Positions 37,286 through 48,966 of a stretch of DNA of 64,000 nt are shown here, one piece after another. The stretch covers positions 4,400,501 through 4,464,500 of the forward strand of contig NZ_CP125377.1 of the NCBI RefSeq assembly GCF_034008315.1, given 5' to 3'. How positions within the stretch are numbered: position 1 is the first letter of the stretch; each line of letters begins with the position of its first letter. This stretch comes from Pseudomonas sp. P8_241. GTDB taxonomy: Bacteria; Pseudomonadota; Gammaproteobacteria; Pseudomonadales; Pseudomonadaceae. Both the position numbers and the translations under genes were made by a program. Below the pieces are notes generated by a model, which saw only the letters and a list, made by a program, of their open reading frames with translations, did no database searches and was not told the origin of the DNA.

Positions 37286-39028
37286 TTATTTACGCGCCGC
37301 CTCCCACGATTTCAGCAGTTCGGCATAGCTCACGGTTTCGCCCTTAGGCTTTTCGTTTTCCAGTTTCGGCTTCGGTGCGCCCGGCTGGTCGAACCAATAT
37401 TGCGCATCGCGCTCCGGGTTCATTTTCGGGGCGCAGGTGGCTTGTGCCTTGGAGCGTTCCAGACGGGTCATGATCGCGTCCTGATCCTTGGCCAGGCCAT
37501 CAAGTGCCTGTTGCGGGGTTTTCTCGCCGCTGGCCGCTTCCGCGATGTGGCTCCACCACAATTGCGCGAGGCGAGGATAATCCGGCACGTTGGTCCCGGT
37601 CGGGGTCCATTGCACACGGGCCGGGCTGCGGTAGAACTCGACCAGGCCACCGAGTTTCGGCGCCAGATCGGTCATCGCTTGGGAGTTGATGTCCGATTCG
37701 CGGATCGGCGTCAGACCGACGATGGTCTTCTTCAGCGACACGGTTTTCGAGGTCACGAATTGCGCGTACAGCCAGGCCGCGAGTTTTTGCTTCTCGGGCG
37801 TGGATTTCATGAAGGTCCAGGAACCCACATCCTGATAGCCCAGCTTCATGCCCTCCTCCCAGTAAGGTCCGCGCGGCGACGGTGCCATGCGCCATTTCGG
37901 CGTGCCGTCGGCATTCATCACCGCCAGACCCGGTTTGGTCATGTCGGCGGTGAATGCGGTGTACCAGAAGATCTGCTGGGCGATGTTGCCTTGGGATGGC
38001 ACCGGACCGGATTCCGAGAAGGTCATGCCCGCCGCTTCCGGTGGCGCATACTTCTTCAGCCAATCGACGTACTTGGTGGTGGCGAAGACCGCCGCCGGGC
38101 CGTTGGTGTCGCCGCCGCGAGTCACACTGGATCCCACCGGATGGCAGTCCTCGACACGGATGCCCCACTCGTCCACCGGCAGACCATTGGGGATGCCCTT
38201 GTCGCCGCCACCGGCCATGGAGAACCAGGCATCGGTGAACCGCCAGCCGAGCGACGGGTCTTTCTTGCCGTAGTCCATGTGCCCGTACACGCGTTTGCCG
38301 TCGATTTCCTTGACGTCTTCGCTGAAGAACTGGGCGATGTCTTCATAGGCCGACCAGTTCACCGGCACGCCCAATTCGTAGCCGTACTTTTCCTTGAACC
38401 TGGCTTTTAGGTCCGCACGTTCGAACCAGTCGGCGCGGAACCAGTACAGGTTGGCAAACTGCTGGTCGGGCAATTGATAAATCTTGCCGTCTGGTGCAGT
38501 GGTGAAGGAGATGCCGATGAAGTCCTTGATGTCGAGGGTCGGCGAGGTGAAGTTCTTGCCCTCGTTGGCCATCAGGTCGGTGATCGATTCGGTCTTGCCG
38601 TAGCGAAAGTGCGTGCCGATCAGGTCCGAGTCGTTGACCCAGCCGTCATAGATGTTCTTGTCCGACTGCATCTGGGTTTGCAGCTTTTCCACCACGTCGC
38701 CTTCCTGCAACAGGTCGTGGGTCAATTTGATCCCGGTGATCTCGCTGAAGGCCTTGGCCAGCACCTTGGATTCATACTCGTGAGTGGCGATGGTTTCCGA
38801 CACCACTTTGATGCTCATCCCTCGAAACGGCTCTGCGGCCTTGATGAACCATTTCAACTCTTCAAGTTGCTGATCCACCGTCAGGGTGGATGGCTTGAAC
38901 TCACTGCCAATCCATTTCTTCGCTGCGTCTTCATAGGCGTCGGCCCAGGCCGATGCGCTCAAACCGCTGAGTGCCAGCATGGCTGCCAATGAAATGCTAT
39001 GTCGCAGCTTGTTGTTTTTGTCGAACAT
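37286..39028 (-). CDS. ABC importer substrate-binding protein (glycerol GlpV-like)
   Basis: A 580-residue periplasmic binding protein with a signal peptide (cleavage after SASAWA, residue 29). It is longer than common sugar-binding proteins (about 420). The sequence (GMSIKVVSETIATHEYES near residue 70, DGWVNDSDLIGTH, WFRADWFERADL, AGGGDKGIPNGLPVDEWGIRV) resembles the binding protein of the glycerol importer described in Rhizobium leguminosarum. It starts after a perfect AGGAGG and is the last gene of the operon. Substrate could be glycerol or another small polyol; sequence alone cannot decide. Confidence 0.85.
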   Translation of the reverse strand: MFDKNNKLRHSISLAAMLALSGLSASAWADAYEDAAKKWIGSEFKPSTLTVDQQLEELKWFIKAAEPFRGMSIKVVSETIATHEYESKVLAKAFSEITGIKLTHDLLQEGDVVEKLQTQMQSDKNIYDGWVNDSDLIGTHFRYGKTESITDLMANEGKNFTSPTLDIKDFIGISFTTAPDGKIYQLPDQQFANLYWFRADWFERADLKARFKEKYGYELGVPVNWSAYEDIAQFFSEDVKEIDGKRVYGHMDYGKKDPSLGWRFTDAWFSMAGGGDKGIPNGLPVDEWGIRVEDCHPVGSSVTRGGDTNGPAAVFATTKYVDWLKKYAPPEAAGMTFSESGPVPSQGNIAQQIFWYTAFTADMTKPGLAVMNADGTPKWRMAPSPRGPYWEEGMKLGYQDVGSWTFMKSTPEKQKLAAWLYAQFVTSKTVSLKKTIVGLTPIRESDINSQAMTDLAPKLGGLVEFYRSPARVQWTPTGTNVPDYPRLAQLWWSHIAEAASGEKTPQQALDGLAKDQDAIMTRLERSKAQATCAPKMNPERDAQYWFDQPGAPKPKLENEKPKGETVSYAELLKSWEAARK

Positions 39029-39075
39029 AGAGACCTCCTGTTTAAGTTTCGGAGCAACATTGCCGAGCGATTCGA

Positions 39076-39348
39076 CTAGCCCCAACGCATCACAGCCAAC
39101 AGCCACACCAGGGACAACGCAAAGGCGACCCAGATGCTCCAGTCGGTGACGCCGATTACCAGCAAATGCAGGTAGGCGCTGCCGAGAAGACCGATAAACA
39201 ACCGATCGCCACGGGTGGTGGCAATCGGCAACAAACCACGTCGAAGCACACTCGGCGAACGCAATTCCCAAGCGGTCATGCCCACCAGGATCAAGGCAAT
39301 GACGCTGAAGAACACTGCCGTCGGGACCGTCCAGCTCATCCATTCCAT
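39076..39348 (-). CDS. Small inner-membrane protein of the importer (DUF2160, GlpU-like)
   Basis: A 90-residue protein with about three hydrophobic helices (residues 9-28, 50-66, 69-87) and a short basic loop. It is the DUF2160 type found between the permease and binding-protein genes of glycerol-type ABC importers. ABC importers normally do not need such a subunit, so it may be an accessory or assembly factor. The start is the second of two adjacent ATGs (39348), six bases after GAGGAG; the first (39351) is also possible. Confidence 0.82.
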   Translation of the reverse strand: MEWMSWTVPTAVFFSVIALILVGMTAWELRSPSVLRRGLLPIATTRGDRLFIGLLGSAYLHLLVIGVTDWSIWVAFALSLVWLLAVMRWG

Positions 39349-39358
39349 CATCAACTCC

Positions 39359-40159
39359 TCATACCCGGCCCAGGGCAAAGCCCTTGGCCACGTGGTTGCG
39401 CACAAACCAGATCACCAACATGCCCGGCAGGATGGTCAACACCCCCGCTGCTGCGAGCACGCCCCAGTCGATGCCGGAGGCCGAGACCGTACGGGTCATC
39501 ACCGCTGCAATGGGTTTGGCGTTCACCGACGTCAACGTGCGCGCCAGCAGCAGTTCGACCCAGGAAAACATGAAGCAGAAAAATGCAGTGACGCCGATGC
39601 CGGAGCCGATCAGCGGGATGAAAATCTTCACGAAGAACTTGGGAAAACTGTAGCCATCGATGTAGGCGGTTTCGTCAATTTCCTTGGGCACCCCAGACAT
39701 GAAGCCTTCAAGAATCCACACCGCCAACGGCACGTTGAACAGGCAATGGGCCAAGGCCACGGCGATGTGCGTGTCGAACAGCCCGATCGACGAGTACAGC
39801 TGGAAGAATGGCAGCAGGAACACCGCTGGCGGCGCCATGCGGTTGGTCAGCAACCAGAAGAACAAGTGCTTGTCGCCGAGGAAGCGGTAACGCGAAAACG
39901 CATAGGCCGCCGGCAGCGCCACACTCAGGGAAATCACCGTGTTCAGGCTCACGTAGTACAGCGAGTTGAGGTAACCGGTATACCAGGCCGGATCGGTGAA
40001 GATCACCTTGTAGTTGTGGAAGGTGAAATCCTGGGGAAACAGCGTCAGGCCGCCGAGGATTTCGTTGTTGCTCTTGAAGGACATGTTCAACAGCCAATAG
40101 ATCGGCACCAGCAGGAACAGGATGTAGATCAGCAAAGGAATCAGCTTTCGCTTGCTCAT
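39359..40159 (-). CDS. ABC importer permease (GlpQ-like)
   Basis: A 266-residue membrane permease with six predicted helices of the MalG type. The cytoplasmic coupling-helix EAA motif is visible as EEIDETAYIDGYSFPKFFVKIFIPL in relaxed form (KEIDETAYIDG), which docks on the ATPases. It lies seven bases after the partner permease gene and 10 bases before the DUF2160 gene. Confidence 0.88.
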   Translation of the reverse strand: MSKRKLIPLLIYILFLLVPIYWLLNMSFKSNNEILGGLTLFPQDFTFHNYKVIFTDPAWYTGYLNSLYYVSLNTVISLSVALPAAYAFSRYRFLGDKHLFFWLLTNRMAPPAVFLLPFFQLYSSIGLFDTHIAVALAHCLFNVPLAVWILEGFMSGVPKEIDETAYIDGYSFPKFFVKIFIPLIGSGIGVTAFFCFMFSWVELLLARTLTSVNAKPIAAVMTRTVSASGIDWGVLAAAGVLTILPGMLVIWFVRNHVAKGFALGRV

Positions 40160-40166
40160 GATGGCC

Positions 40167-41029
<863 letters not shown>

Positions 41030-41033
<4 letters not shown>

Positions 41034-42142
41034 CGCTGCACCTCCGTGGCTTGCGCCTCCAGCAGGAACTCGTCGGCGTAGACCATCAGCCACTGCGCCG
41101 GAAAACTGATGTACGCCGTGCCTTGGGGCACCGGTTTGTCTTCGGCCAGACGCACTTTCAGCGGAGCCCCATCAAGGTTCAGGGTCATGATCTTGTAGGT
41201 GCCGAGGTCTTCCACGTGTACGACATTTGCCCGCAACGCGTCATCAAAGGCTTCGTCCCACACATGGATGAACTCCGGACGAATGCCGACCTTCAGGGTT
41301 TTCCACTCCGATTCAGCAATGCGCTGCTGCATGACCTCGGACAACGGCAGATGGGTCGACGCGAAACCGACACCACCCGGTTGTGGCTGCACCTCGATCA
41401 GGTTCATGCCCGGGCTGCCAATGAAGTAGCCGACGAAGGTATGGCTCGGCCGCTCGAACAATTCCCGTGGGGTGCCAAATTGCACGATCTGCCCGCCGTA
41501 CATCACCGCAATCTTGTCGGCGAAGGTCGACGCCTCCAGTTGATCGTGGGTGACATAGACCATGGTGATGTTGAACTGCTCATGAATCTGCTTGAGCTTG
41601 CGTCGCAGCTTCCACTTCAGGTGCGGATCAATCACCGTCAGCGGCTCGTCAAAGAGAATCGCCGACACGTCATCGCGCACCAGTCCGCGGCCCATGGAGA
41701 CTTTTTGCTTTTCGTCGGCGGTGAGGTTGCGGGCTTTTTTACTCAGCAGGTTCTGAAGGTCCAGGACTTCGGCAATTTCCTGCACCTTGCTGTGAACTTT
41801 CGCCTCGGCCATGCCCTGATTGCGCAGCGGAAAGGCCAGGTTATCGAACACCGTCATGGTGTCGTAGACCACCGGAAACTGGAAAACCTGAGCGATGTTG
41901 CGTTTTTCCGGGGTCAGGTTGTTGACCGCTTTGCCATCGAACAGTACATGACCCTGGGATGGACTGAGCAGACCGGAAATGATGTTGAGCAAGGTCGATT
42001 TGCCACAGCCAGAAGGGCCGAGCAATGCATAGGCGCCGCCCTGCTCCCAGATGTGGTCCATCTCGCGGATTGCGTAATCCTCCGGTCCCGCCGGGGATTT
42101 ACTGTAACTGTGTGCGAGGTTCTGCAAACGGATTTCGGCCAT
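41030..42142 (-). CDS. ABC importer ATPase with degenerate signature (GlpT-like)
   Basis: A 370-residue MalK-type ATPase with a C-terminal TOBE-like regulatory domain. Walker A GPSGCGKST (residues 42-50), Q-loop QFPVVY (88), Walker B AILFDEP (161-167) and switch histidine (His199 in YVTHDQ) are canonical. The ABC signature is not: LTADEKQ (140-146) replaces LSGGQ. The neighbouring ATPase shows the complementary pattern (normal signature, no switch histidine). It overlaps both neighbouring genes by one to four bases. Confidence 0.9.
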
Positions 42143-43236
42143 CAGGCAACCCTCGCGATACGCCGGCCGGGCGCCTGGACCAGCCGTCCCTGCGCATCGA
42201 ACACAAACAGTTTGTGGGTGGGGATGTAGATGCGGATCGGCGCATCGACGTCGTATTCATGAACGCCGGGCAGGTGCAGCACCAGCAGGAAATGCTCGTT
42301 GCGCACGTGCAGAAAGGTTTCCGAGCCGCTGATCTCCGCGACTTCAACCGTCACCGCCAGTTCGAGATCGTCGTCATTGCTCGGCACCAGCGAGATATGG
42401 CTGGGCCGCACGCCGAAACGGAACTCGCCCTCGCCCACCGGGCGCAGATCGACGTTCAGCGGAAAGTGCACGAAGTTGGCGAAACTCACTTCGTTGCCGG
42501 CAATGCGACCCGGCATCAGGTTGATCGGCGGCTCGGAAAACAACTCGGCCGCCAGCACTGTCTGTGGCTGGTGATAGACCTCGGACGACTGCCCGCTCTG
42601 GATCACACGACCTTCATGAAGAATGGTCGTGGTGCCGCCCAGGGCCAGGGCTTCGTTGGGTTCGGTGGTGGCGTAAATGGCAATGGTGTGGCGCGCCTTG
42701 AACAGCTCACGCATTTCCTGGCGCAGTTCTTCGCGCAATTTATAGTCAAGGTTGACCAGCGGTTCATCGAACAGGATCAGCTCGGCATCCTTGACCAGTG
42801 CCCGAGCCATGGCCGTGCGTTGCTGTTGACCACCGGAAAGTTCGAGAGGATGGCGCTGGAGAAACTTCTCGATGCGCAGCATTTTCGCGGTTTCCAGCAC
42901 TTTACTCAGGATCTGTTCGTTGGAAATCCCGGCCTGCCGCAATGGCGAGGCGATGTTCTCGAACACCGTCATGGTCGGGTAGTTGATGAACTGCTGATAC
43001 ACCATCGATACATTGCGCAACCGCACGGGCCGTTGGGTGACATCGACGCCATTCATCAGGATGCGGCCGCTGTCGGGCTTGTCCAGACCGGCCATCAGGC
43101 GCATGAGACTGGTTTTGCCGGACAGCGTGCGGCCGAGCAAAACATTGAAGGAACCGGGTTCGAAACTCAGGTTGGCATCGTCGATCCAGGTCTGGCCCTC
43201 GACGGTGCGGCTGACGTGCTCCAGGGTGAGTGACAT
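42142..43236 (-). CDS. ABC importer ATPase lacking the switch histidine (GlpS-like)
   Basis: A 364-residue MalK-type ATPase and first gene of the operon. Walker A is GRTLSGKT (35-42), the signature LSGGQ is intact (133-137) and Walker B is LILFDEP (153-159), but the H-loop reads YATTEPNEA: the switch histidine is Thr191. The C-terminal half is a TOBE-like domain. The start ATG lies 46 bases downstream of a sigma-54 type promoter, with a modest AAGG ribosome site. Confidence 0.9.
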   Translation of the reverse strand: MSLTLEHVSRTVEGQTWIDDANLSFEPGSFNVLLGRTLSGKTSLMRLMAGLDKPDSGRILMNGVDVTQRPVRLRNVSMVYQQFINYPTMTVFENIASPLRQAGISNEQILSKVLETAKMLRIEKFLQRHPLELSGGQQQRTAMARALVKDAELILFDEPLVNLDYKLREELRQEMRELFKARHTIAIYATTEPNEALALGGTTTILHEGRVIQSGQSSEVYHQPQTVLAAELFSEPPINLMPGRIAGNEVSFANFVHFPLNVDLRPVGEGEFRFGVRPSHISLVPSNDDDLELAVTVEVAEISGSETFLHVRNEHFLLVLHLPGVHEYDVDAPIRIYIPTHKLFVFDAQGRLVQAPGRRIARVA

Positions 43237-43281
43237 GGCTCGGCCTTTTTATTTTTTTGAGTCAAGCGACCAGAGCACTAA

Positions 43282-43297
43282 AGCGACATTTGTGCCA
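43282..43297 (-). promoter_or_regulatory. Sigma-54 (-24/-12) promoter of the importer operon
   Basis: Read on minus: TGGCAC-AAATG-TCGCT. The GG of the -24 box and the GC of the -12 box have the exact ten-base spacing of RpoN promoters, and only one core base differs from TGGCAC-N5-TTGCT. The first operon codon lies 46 bases downstream, leaving a leader of about 35 bases. Confidence 0.82.
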
Positions 43298-43361
43298 AAA
43301 ATCTCAAGCTATTGATTCAGTTTGGAAATCCTTGAAATCGAGGGAAGCCTGCGTTCGTTGC

Positions 43362-43450
43362 TGAACACAAATGAACAACTGGAAATGAACAATTGAACAG
43401 TTGATCCATTGACAGTGAACAATAGTGAACAACACTCTATGGACTGTTCA
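43362..43450. promoter_or_regulatory. Cluster of TGAACA hexamers, candidate activator sites
   Basis: TGAACA occurs six times on plus (starting at 43362, 43372, 43386, 43394, 43416 and 43426) and once inverted (TGTTCA at 43445) in 89 bases. This lies 65-155 bases upstream of the -24 box of the importer promoter, the usual place for enhancer sites of sigma-54 activators. GAACA...TGTTC at 43427-43449 is an inverted pair. Confidence 0.7.
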
Positions 43451-43458
43451 CGGCCACC

Positions 43459-43478
43459 TGTAGGAGCCGGCTCCTACA
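43459..43478. repeat. Perfect 20-base REP-tail palindrome
   Basis: TGTAGGAGCCGGCTCCTACA is a perfect palindrome equal to the outer tails of a REPIN joined head to head without the middle. It is probably a REPIN collapsed by deletion. Confidence 0.75.
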
Positions 43479-43571
43479 AAGGCGTGGCGCGTCGGAACCG
43501 TCACGTGTGAGATTCAACGTGATGTGCAAAACCCATAACAACAATAAAAGCTTGCCCAGAGATCGACTGCC

Positions 43572-45404
43572 ATGGCCGCCCCCGCTTCGCCGCTGTCCCA
43601 CGACGTCATCATCCAGGACTCCTGGTCACGCTGCCGCGCGTTCGGCCTCAGTCATCAAACCCCACCGGCATTCGATCAGCTACCGGCCTCGGACATTGCA
43701 CAATTGCTGGAGAGCCAGCATTCGCTGGTGCAGACCACCCATCAGGAAGTGCTGCCGTACTACGAGAACATTCTCAGCAACTCCAACTGCCTGATCATGC
43801 TCGCCGACAATCAAGGCCAGGTGCTGACGTCCTGGGGCACCCAGCGCTTTATCGAACCGAAACTGACCCGAGGATTCAGCGCCGGTGCCAGCTGGATGGA
43901 ACGGTGCAGCGGCACCAATGCCATCGGCACCGCGCTGGCCTGCGAACAAGCGGTGCACATCGAGCATGACGAACACTTCCTCAAGGCCAACCGTTTCATG
44001 ACCGGTTCCGCCGCGCCGATTTTCGATGCCGAGCGCAAGGTCATCGCCGTGCTGGATGTGTCCAGCGACAGCTATCTGCCACCCTCTCATACCTTGGGCA
44101 TGGTCAAGATGATGAGCCAGACCGTGGAAAACCGGCTGATCCTCAACCTGTTCCACGGCCAGCATTTTCAGTTGACGTTCAACACCGGGCTGAACAACCT
44201 CGACAGCCAGTGGGCCGGGTTGTTGATTATCGATGACAGTGGACAGGTGTTGTCCGCCAATCGCCGCGCCGATAATTTGCTCGGCGTTCGGTTGTCTCGG
44301 GTCAGCGTCGAAAGCCTGTTCAAGGTTTCACTGCTGGAGCTGTTGAATCAACCCGAAGGCCTGCCCTTCTCGCTTCAGGCTTGCGGACGCAATCGCTTCC
44401 AGTGCCTGTTGAAAAGACCAAAGCAGGTGCCGATTCAACCAAGAGTCTTCACCGAACCTGCGGTGGCAAACCCGGCACCGATCAGCCTCAACACTCTGCA
44501 TTACGGCGACAGTCGCGTGGAAAAAGCCGTGCGCCAGGCCGAACGCTTGCTGGAAAAAGACATTCCGTTGCTGATCCACGGCGAGACCGGCGTCGGCAAG
44601 GAAGTTTTCGTCAAGGCCTTGCATCAGGCCAGCTCTCGGAGCAAACAGGCGTTCATTGCAGTGAACTGTGCGGCGATCCCCGCTGAACTGGTTGAATCAG
44701 AACTGTTCGGCTACGAGAAAGGCGCGTTCACCGGTGCAAATCAGAAAGGCAGCATCGGCCTGATCCGAAAGGCTGACAAAGGCACACTGTTTCTCGACGA
44801 AATCGGCGATATGCCGCTGCCAACCCAGGCACGTTTGCTGCGGGTATTGCAGGAGCGTTGCGTGCAACCGGTGGGCAGTAGTGAGCTGTTCCCAGTGGAC
44901 ATCCGCATCATCTCTGCGACAAACCGTTCGTTACGCGAACAGGTGCAGTTGGGGCGCTTCCGCGAGGATTTGTACTACCGCATTGGCGGACTGACCCTGG
45001 AGCTGCCGCCCTTGAGGGAACGCAGTGATAAAGAGGCGCTGTTCAAGCGCCTGTGGGAACAGCACCGCGAACCGAGCCAGTGGGCCGGTCTGAGCCGCGA
45101 GGTGCTGGAACTGTTCAGCCGTCACCCGTGGCCGGGCAATTTGCGCCAGGTCAGCAGCGTGATGCAGGTGGCACTGGCCATGGCCGAAGAGCAGCCTGTC
45201 CGGCCGGAGCATTTGCCGGATGATTTCTTTGTTGATCTGGAGATGGAGCCGGTGGAGACGGCGGAACCGATTGCCGTGGACTTGAATGACGTCGAGGATT
45301 TGAATCGGCAGTTGCAGGCGGCTGGGGGGAATATTTCGTACTTGGCCAGGCGGCTTGGGGTGAGCCGTAACACCCTTTACAAGCGATTGCGTCAGACGGA
45401 ATGA
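43572..45404 (+). CDS. Sigma-54-dependent transcriptional activator, AcoR type
   Basis: A 610-residue enhancer-binding protein. Residues about 55-190 form a GAF-like sensor domain (RCSGTNAIGTAL is the typical AcoR motif), 205-280 a PAS-like domain, and 310-540 the AAA+ domain with Walker A GETGVGKE (337-344), the sigma-54 contact loop GAFTGA (384-389) and Walker B GTLFLDE (404-410). The C-terminus has a Fis-type helix-turn-helix (GGNISYLARRLGVSRNTLYKRL). It lacks a response-regulator receiver domain, so a ligand rather than a kinase probably controls it. It is divergent from the importer operon and its sigma-54 promoter, hence its probable regulator. Confidence 0.93.
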   Translation: MAAPASPLSHDVIIQDSWSRCRAFGLSHQTPPAFDQLPASDIAQLLESQHSLVQTTHQEVLPYYENILSNSNCLIMLADNQGQVLTSWGTQRFIEPKLTRGFSAGASWMERCSGTNAIGTALACEQAVHIEHDEHFLKANRFMTGSAAPIFDAERKVIAVLDVSSDSYLPPSHTLGMVKMMSQTVENRLILNLFHGQHFQLTFNTGLNNLDSQWAGLLIIDDSGQVLSANRRADNLLGVRLSRVSVESLFKVSLLELLNQPEGLPFSLQACGRNRFQCLLKRPKQVPIQPRVFTEPAVANPAPISLNTLHYGDSRVEKAVRQAERLLEKDIPLLIHGETGVGKEVFVKALHQASSRSKQAFIAVNCAAIPAELVESELFGYEKGAFTGANQKGSIGLIRKADKGTLFLDEIGDMPLPTQARLLRVLQERCVQPVGSSELFPVDIRIISATNRSLREQVQLGRFREDLYYRIGGLTLELPPLRERSDKEALFKRLWEQHREPSQWAGLSREVLELFSRHPWPGNLRQVSSVMQVALAMAEEQPVRPEHLPDDFFVDLEMEPVETAEPIAVDLNDVEDLNRQLQAAGGNISYLARRLGVSRNTLYKRLRQTE

Positions 45405-45425
45405 TGGGTTGCCCGGACGGGCCCT

Positions 45426-45513
45426 ATCGCTGGCAAGCCAGCTCCTACAGTGCCAGAGGTGTACGTAAATTTGGCGAACGGCGCGACCTTGTAGGAGCTG
45501 GCTTGCCAGCGAT
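45426..45513. repeat. REPIN, inward-facing tails
   Basis: ATCGCTGGCAAGCCAGCTCC...and its inverted copy ending GGCTTGCCAGCGAT. The arms match the element at 21560, but the order is reversed: the CTCCTACA tails face the centre and the ATCGCTGGC ends face outward. Confidence 0.82.
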
Positions 45514-45557
45514 GGGGCACGCCCTGTCAGAGCAGAATTAGCGAGCAGCCCCTAAAA

Positions 45558-45587
45558 ACAAAAACCCGCACAAGGCGGGTTTTGTTT
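45558..45587. terminator. Bidirectional terminator between activator gene and cysS
   Basis: AAAACCCGC-ACAAG-GCGGGTTTT with A-rich and T-rich flanks. It can terminate cysS on minus and the activator gene on plus. Confidence 0.85.
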
Positions 45588-45603
45588 GTAACGACTACAG
45601 CAA

Positions 45604-46986
45604 TCAGTCAGCCAGACGCCAGGTCGTGCCGCCCTTGCCGTCTTCCAGCACCACGTCCATGGCGGTGAGCTGGTCGCGGATGCGGTCGGATTCGGCCCAG
45701 TCTTTACCGGCACGTGCCGCCAGACGCGCAGCGATCAATGCCTCAACTTCGGCTGCATCGACGCGCCCTTCGGCACCGGCTTGCAGGAAATCATCGGCTT
45801 CAAGCTGCAACACACCCAGCACGCTGGCCAGTTCTTTCAAACGGGCTGCCAGACCGGCCGCGGCATTGAGATCGCTCTCGCGCAGACGGTTGATCTCTCG
45901 GACCATCTCGAACAGCACCGCGCAGGCTTCCGGCGTACCGAAGTCGTCGTTCATCACTGTAGTGAAACGCTCGACGAACGCTTCGCCACCAGCAGGCGCG
46001 ACTGTAGGCAAGCCTTTCAACGCATGGTAGAAACGCTCCAGAGCGCCCTTGGCGTCCTTGAGGTTGTCTTCCGAGTAGTTGATGGCGCTGCGGTAGTGGC
46101 TCGACACCAGCAGGTAACGCACGACCTCCGGGTGGTACTTGTCGAGCACGTCGCGAATGGTGAAGAAGTTGTTCAAGGACTTGGACATCTTCTCGCCATT
46201 GATGCGAATCATGCCGCAATGCATCCACGCGTTGGCGTAGGTCTTGCCGGTGGCCGCTTCGCTCTGGGCGATTTCGTTTTCGTGGTGCGGGAACTCAAGA
46301 TCGCTGCCGCCGCCATGAATGTCGAAAGTCTCACCGAGGCAGCAGGTCGACATCACCGAGCATTCGATGTGCCAGCCTGGACGCCCGGCGCCCCACGGCG
46401 ATTCCCAGCTCGGCTCGCCCGGCTTGGCGGCTTTCCACAGCACGAAGTCCAGCGGATCCTGCTTGGACTCGTCGACTTCGATGCGCGCACCGATGCGCAG
46501 GTCTTCGATCTTCTTGCGCGACAGTTTGCCGTAGCCCATGAACTTGCCGACGCGGTAGTACACGTCGCCATTGCCCGGGGCGTAGGCGTAACCCTTGTCG
46601 ATCAAGGTCTGGATCATCGCGTGCATGCCAGGGATGTGATCCGTGGCACGCGGTTCCATGTCCGGCTTCTTGATGTTCAGGCGCGCTTCGTCTTCGTGCA
46701 TCGCCGCGATCATGCGCTCGGTCAACGCTTCGAACGATTCGCCGTTCTCGTTGGCCCGGTTGATGATCTTGTCGTCAATGTCGGTGATGTTGCGCACATA
46801 AGTCAGGTCGTAACCGCTGAAGCGCAACCAGCGTGTCACCAGGTCAAACGCAACCATGCTGCGGCCGTGGCCCAGGTGGCAGTAGTCGTACACGGTCATC
46901 CCGCAGACATACATGCGCACGTTGTTGCCATCCAAAGGCTTGAAAACTTCTTTGCTCTTGGTGAGCGTGTTGTAAATGGTTAGCAC
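45604..46986 (-). CDS. cysS: Cysteinyl-tRNA synthetase
   Basis: A 460-residue class I synthetase that charges tRNA-Cys. The zinc cysteine Cys28, HIGH-type motif HLGH (37-40) and KMSKS near residue 268 are present. The start codon is GTG at 46986, which gives the family N-terminus [10 protein letters not shown] and follows AAGGAAG. It lies 15 bases after glnS on the same strand, so the two synthetases form an operon. Confidence 0.98.
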   Translation of the reverse strand: MLTIYNTLTKSKEVFKPLDGNNVRMYVCGMTVYDYCHLGHGRSMVAFDLVTRWLRFSGYDLTYVRNITDIDDKIINRANENGESFEALTERMIAAMHEDEARLNIKKPDMEPRATDHIPGMHAMIQTLIDKGYAYAPGNGDVYYRVGKFMGYGKLSRKKIEDLRIGARIEVDESKQDPLDFVLWKAAKPGEPSWESPWGAGRPGWHIECSVMSTCCLGETFDIHGGGSDLEFPHHENEIAQSEAATGKTYANAWMHCGMIRINGEKMSKSLNNFFTIRDVLDKYHPEVVRYLLVSSHYRSAINYSEDNLKDAKGALERFYHALKGLPTVAPAGGEAFVERFTTVMNDDFGTPEACAVLFEMVREINRLRESDLNAAAGLAARLKELASVLGVLQLEADDFLQAGAEGRVDAAEVEALIAARLAARAGKDWAESDRIRDQLTAMDVVLEDGKGGTTWRLAD

Positions 46987-47001
46987 GTTAACTTCCTTGA
47001 A

Positions 47002-48699
<1,698 letters not shown>

Positions 48700-48966
48700 A
48701 GGATCCTTGAACGTACAAGTGCGTGGCCGTAATGAAGGCCGGACAAAACAAAGCCGCTATCATAGCCGATGCCGTCAAGTACCTGACAGAGCGCGCTCTG
48801 TAAACCGTCGCATTTAATAGGCTGTAAATGAAAAAACAGCCTCGAAATTCGCGCCTGTCACGCTAAACTGCGCACCTTGGCCGAGACAGGCTGAACCGGT
48901 GGCGGGACGTGAGGTTCCAACACCACGAATTCCTTAAGTATGCTTCTCCTTAAAAGAGTGCTGATC
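48700..48966. promoter_or_regulatory. glnS/ppiB divergent intergenic region
   Basis: No gene is seen. It contains a perfect 16-base palindrome, ACAGAGCGCGCTCTGT (48786-48801), and a seven-base-pair hairpin (AGGCTGT / ACAGCCT, 48819-48842). These lie 85-140 bases upstream of glnS and could be an operator or leader structure. The ppiB ATG follows AAAGAG. Confidence 0.5.

Larger units (their letters stand above)
43237..43571. promoter_or_regulatory. Intergenic control region, importer operon / sigma-54 activator
   Basis: 335 bases with no gene. They hold the -24/-12 promoter of the importer operon, a cluster of TGAACA hexamers and a collapsed REP palindrome, each listed separately. The remainder (43300-43360 and 43480-43571) is plain AT-rich DNA that should include the activator's own promoter, which I could not pinpoint. 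Confidence 0.7.

Noticed and set aside
39387..40159. Frameshift or decay in the importer operon
   Set aside because: All six genes are full-length with good ribosome sites or overlaps. The unusual ATPase motifs lie in otherwise intact frames.
48700..48966. A tRNA gene beside the tRNA synthetases glnS and cysS
   Set aside because: No cloverleaf, no GTTCGA-type T-loop and no CCA end could be found; hairpins there are too short.
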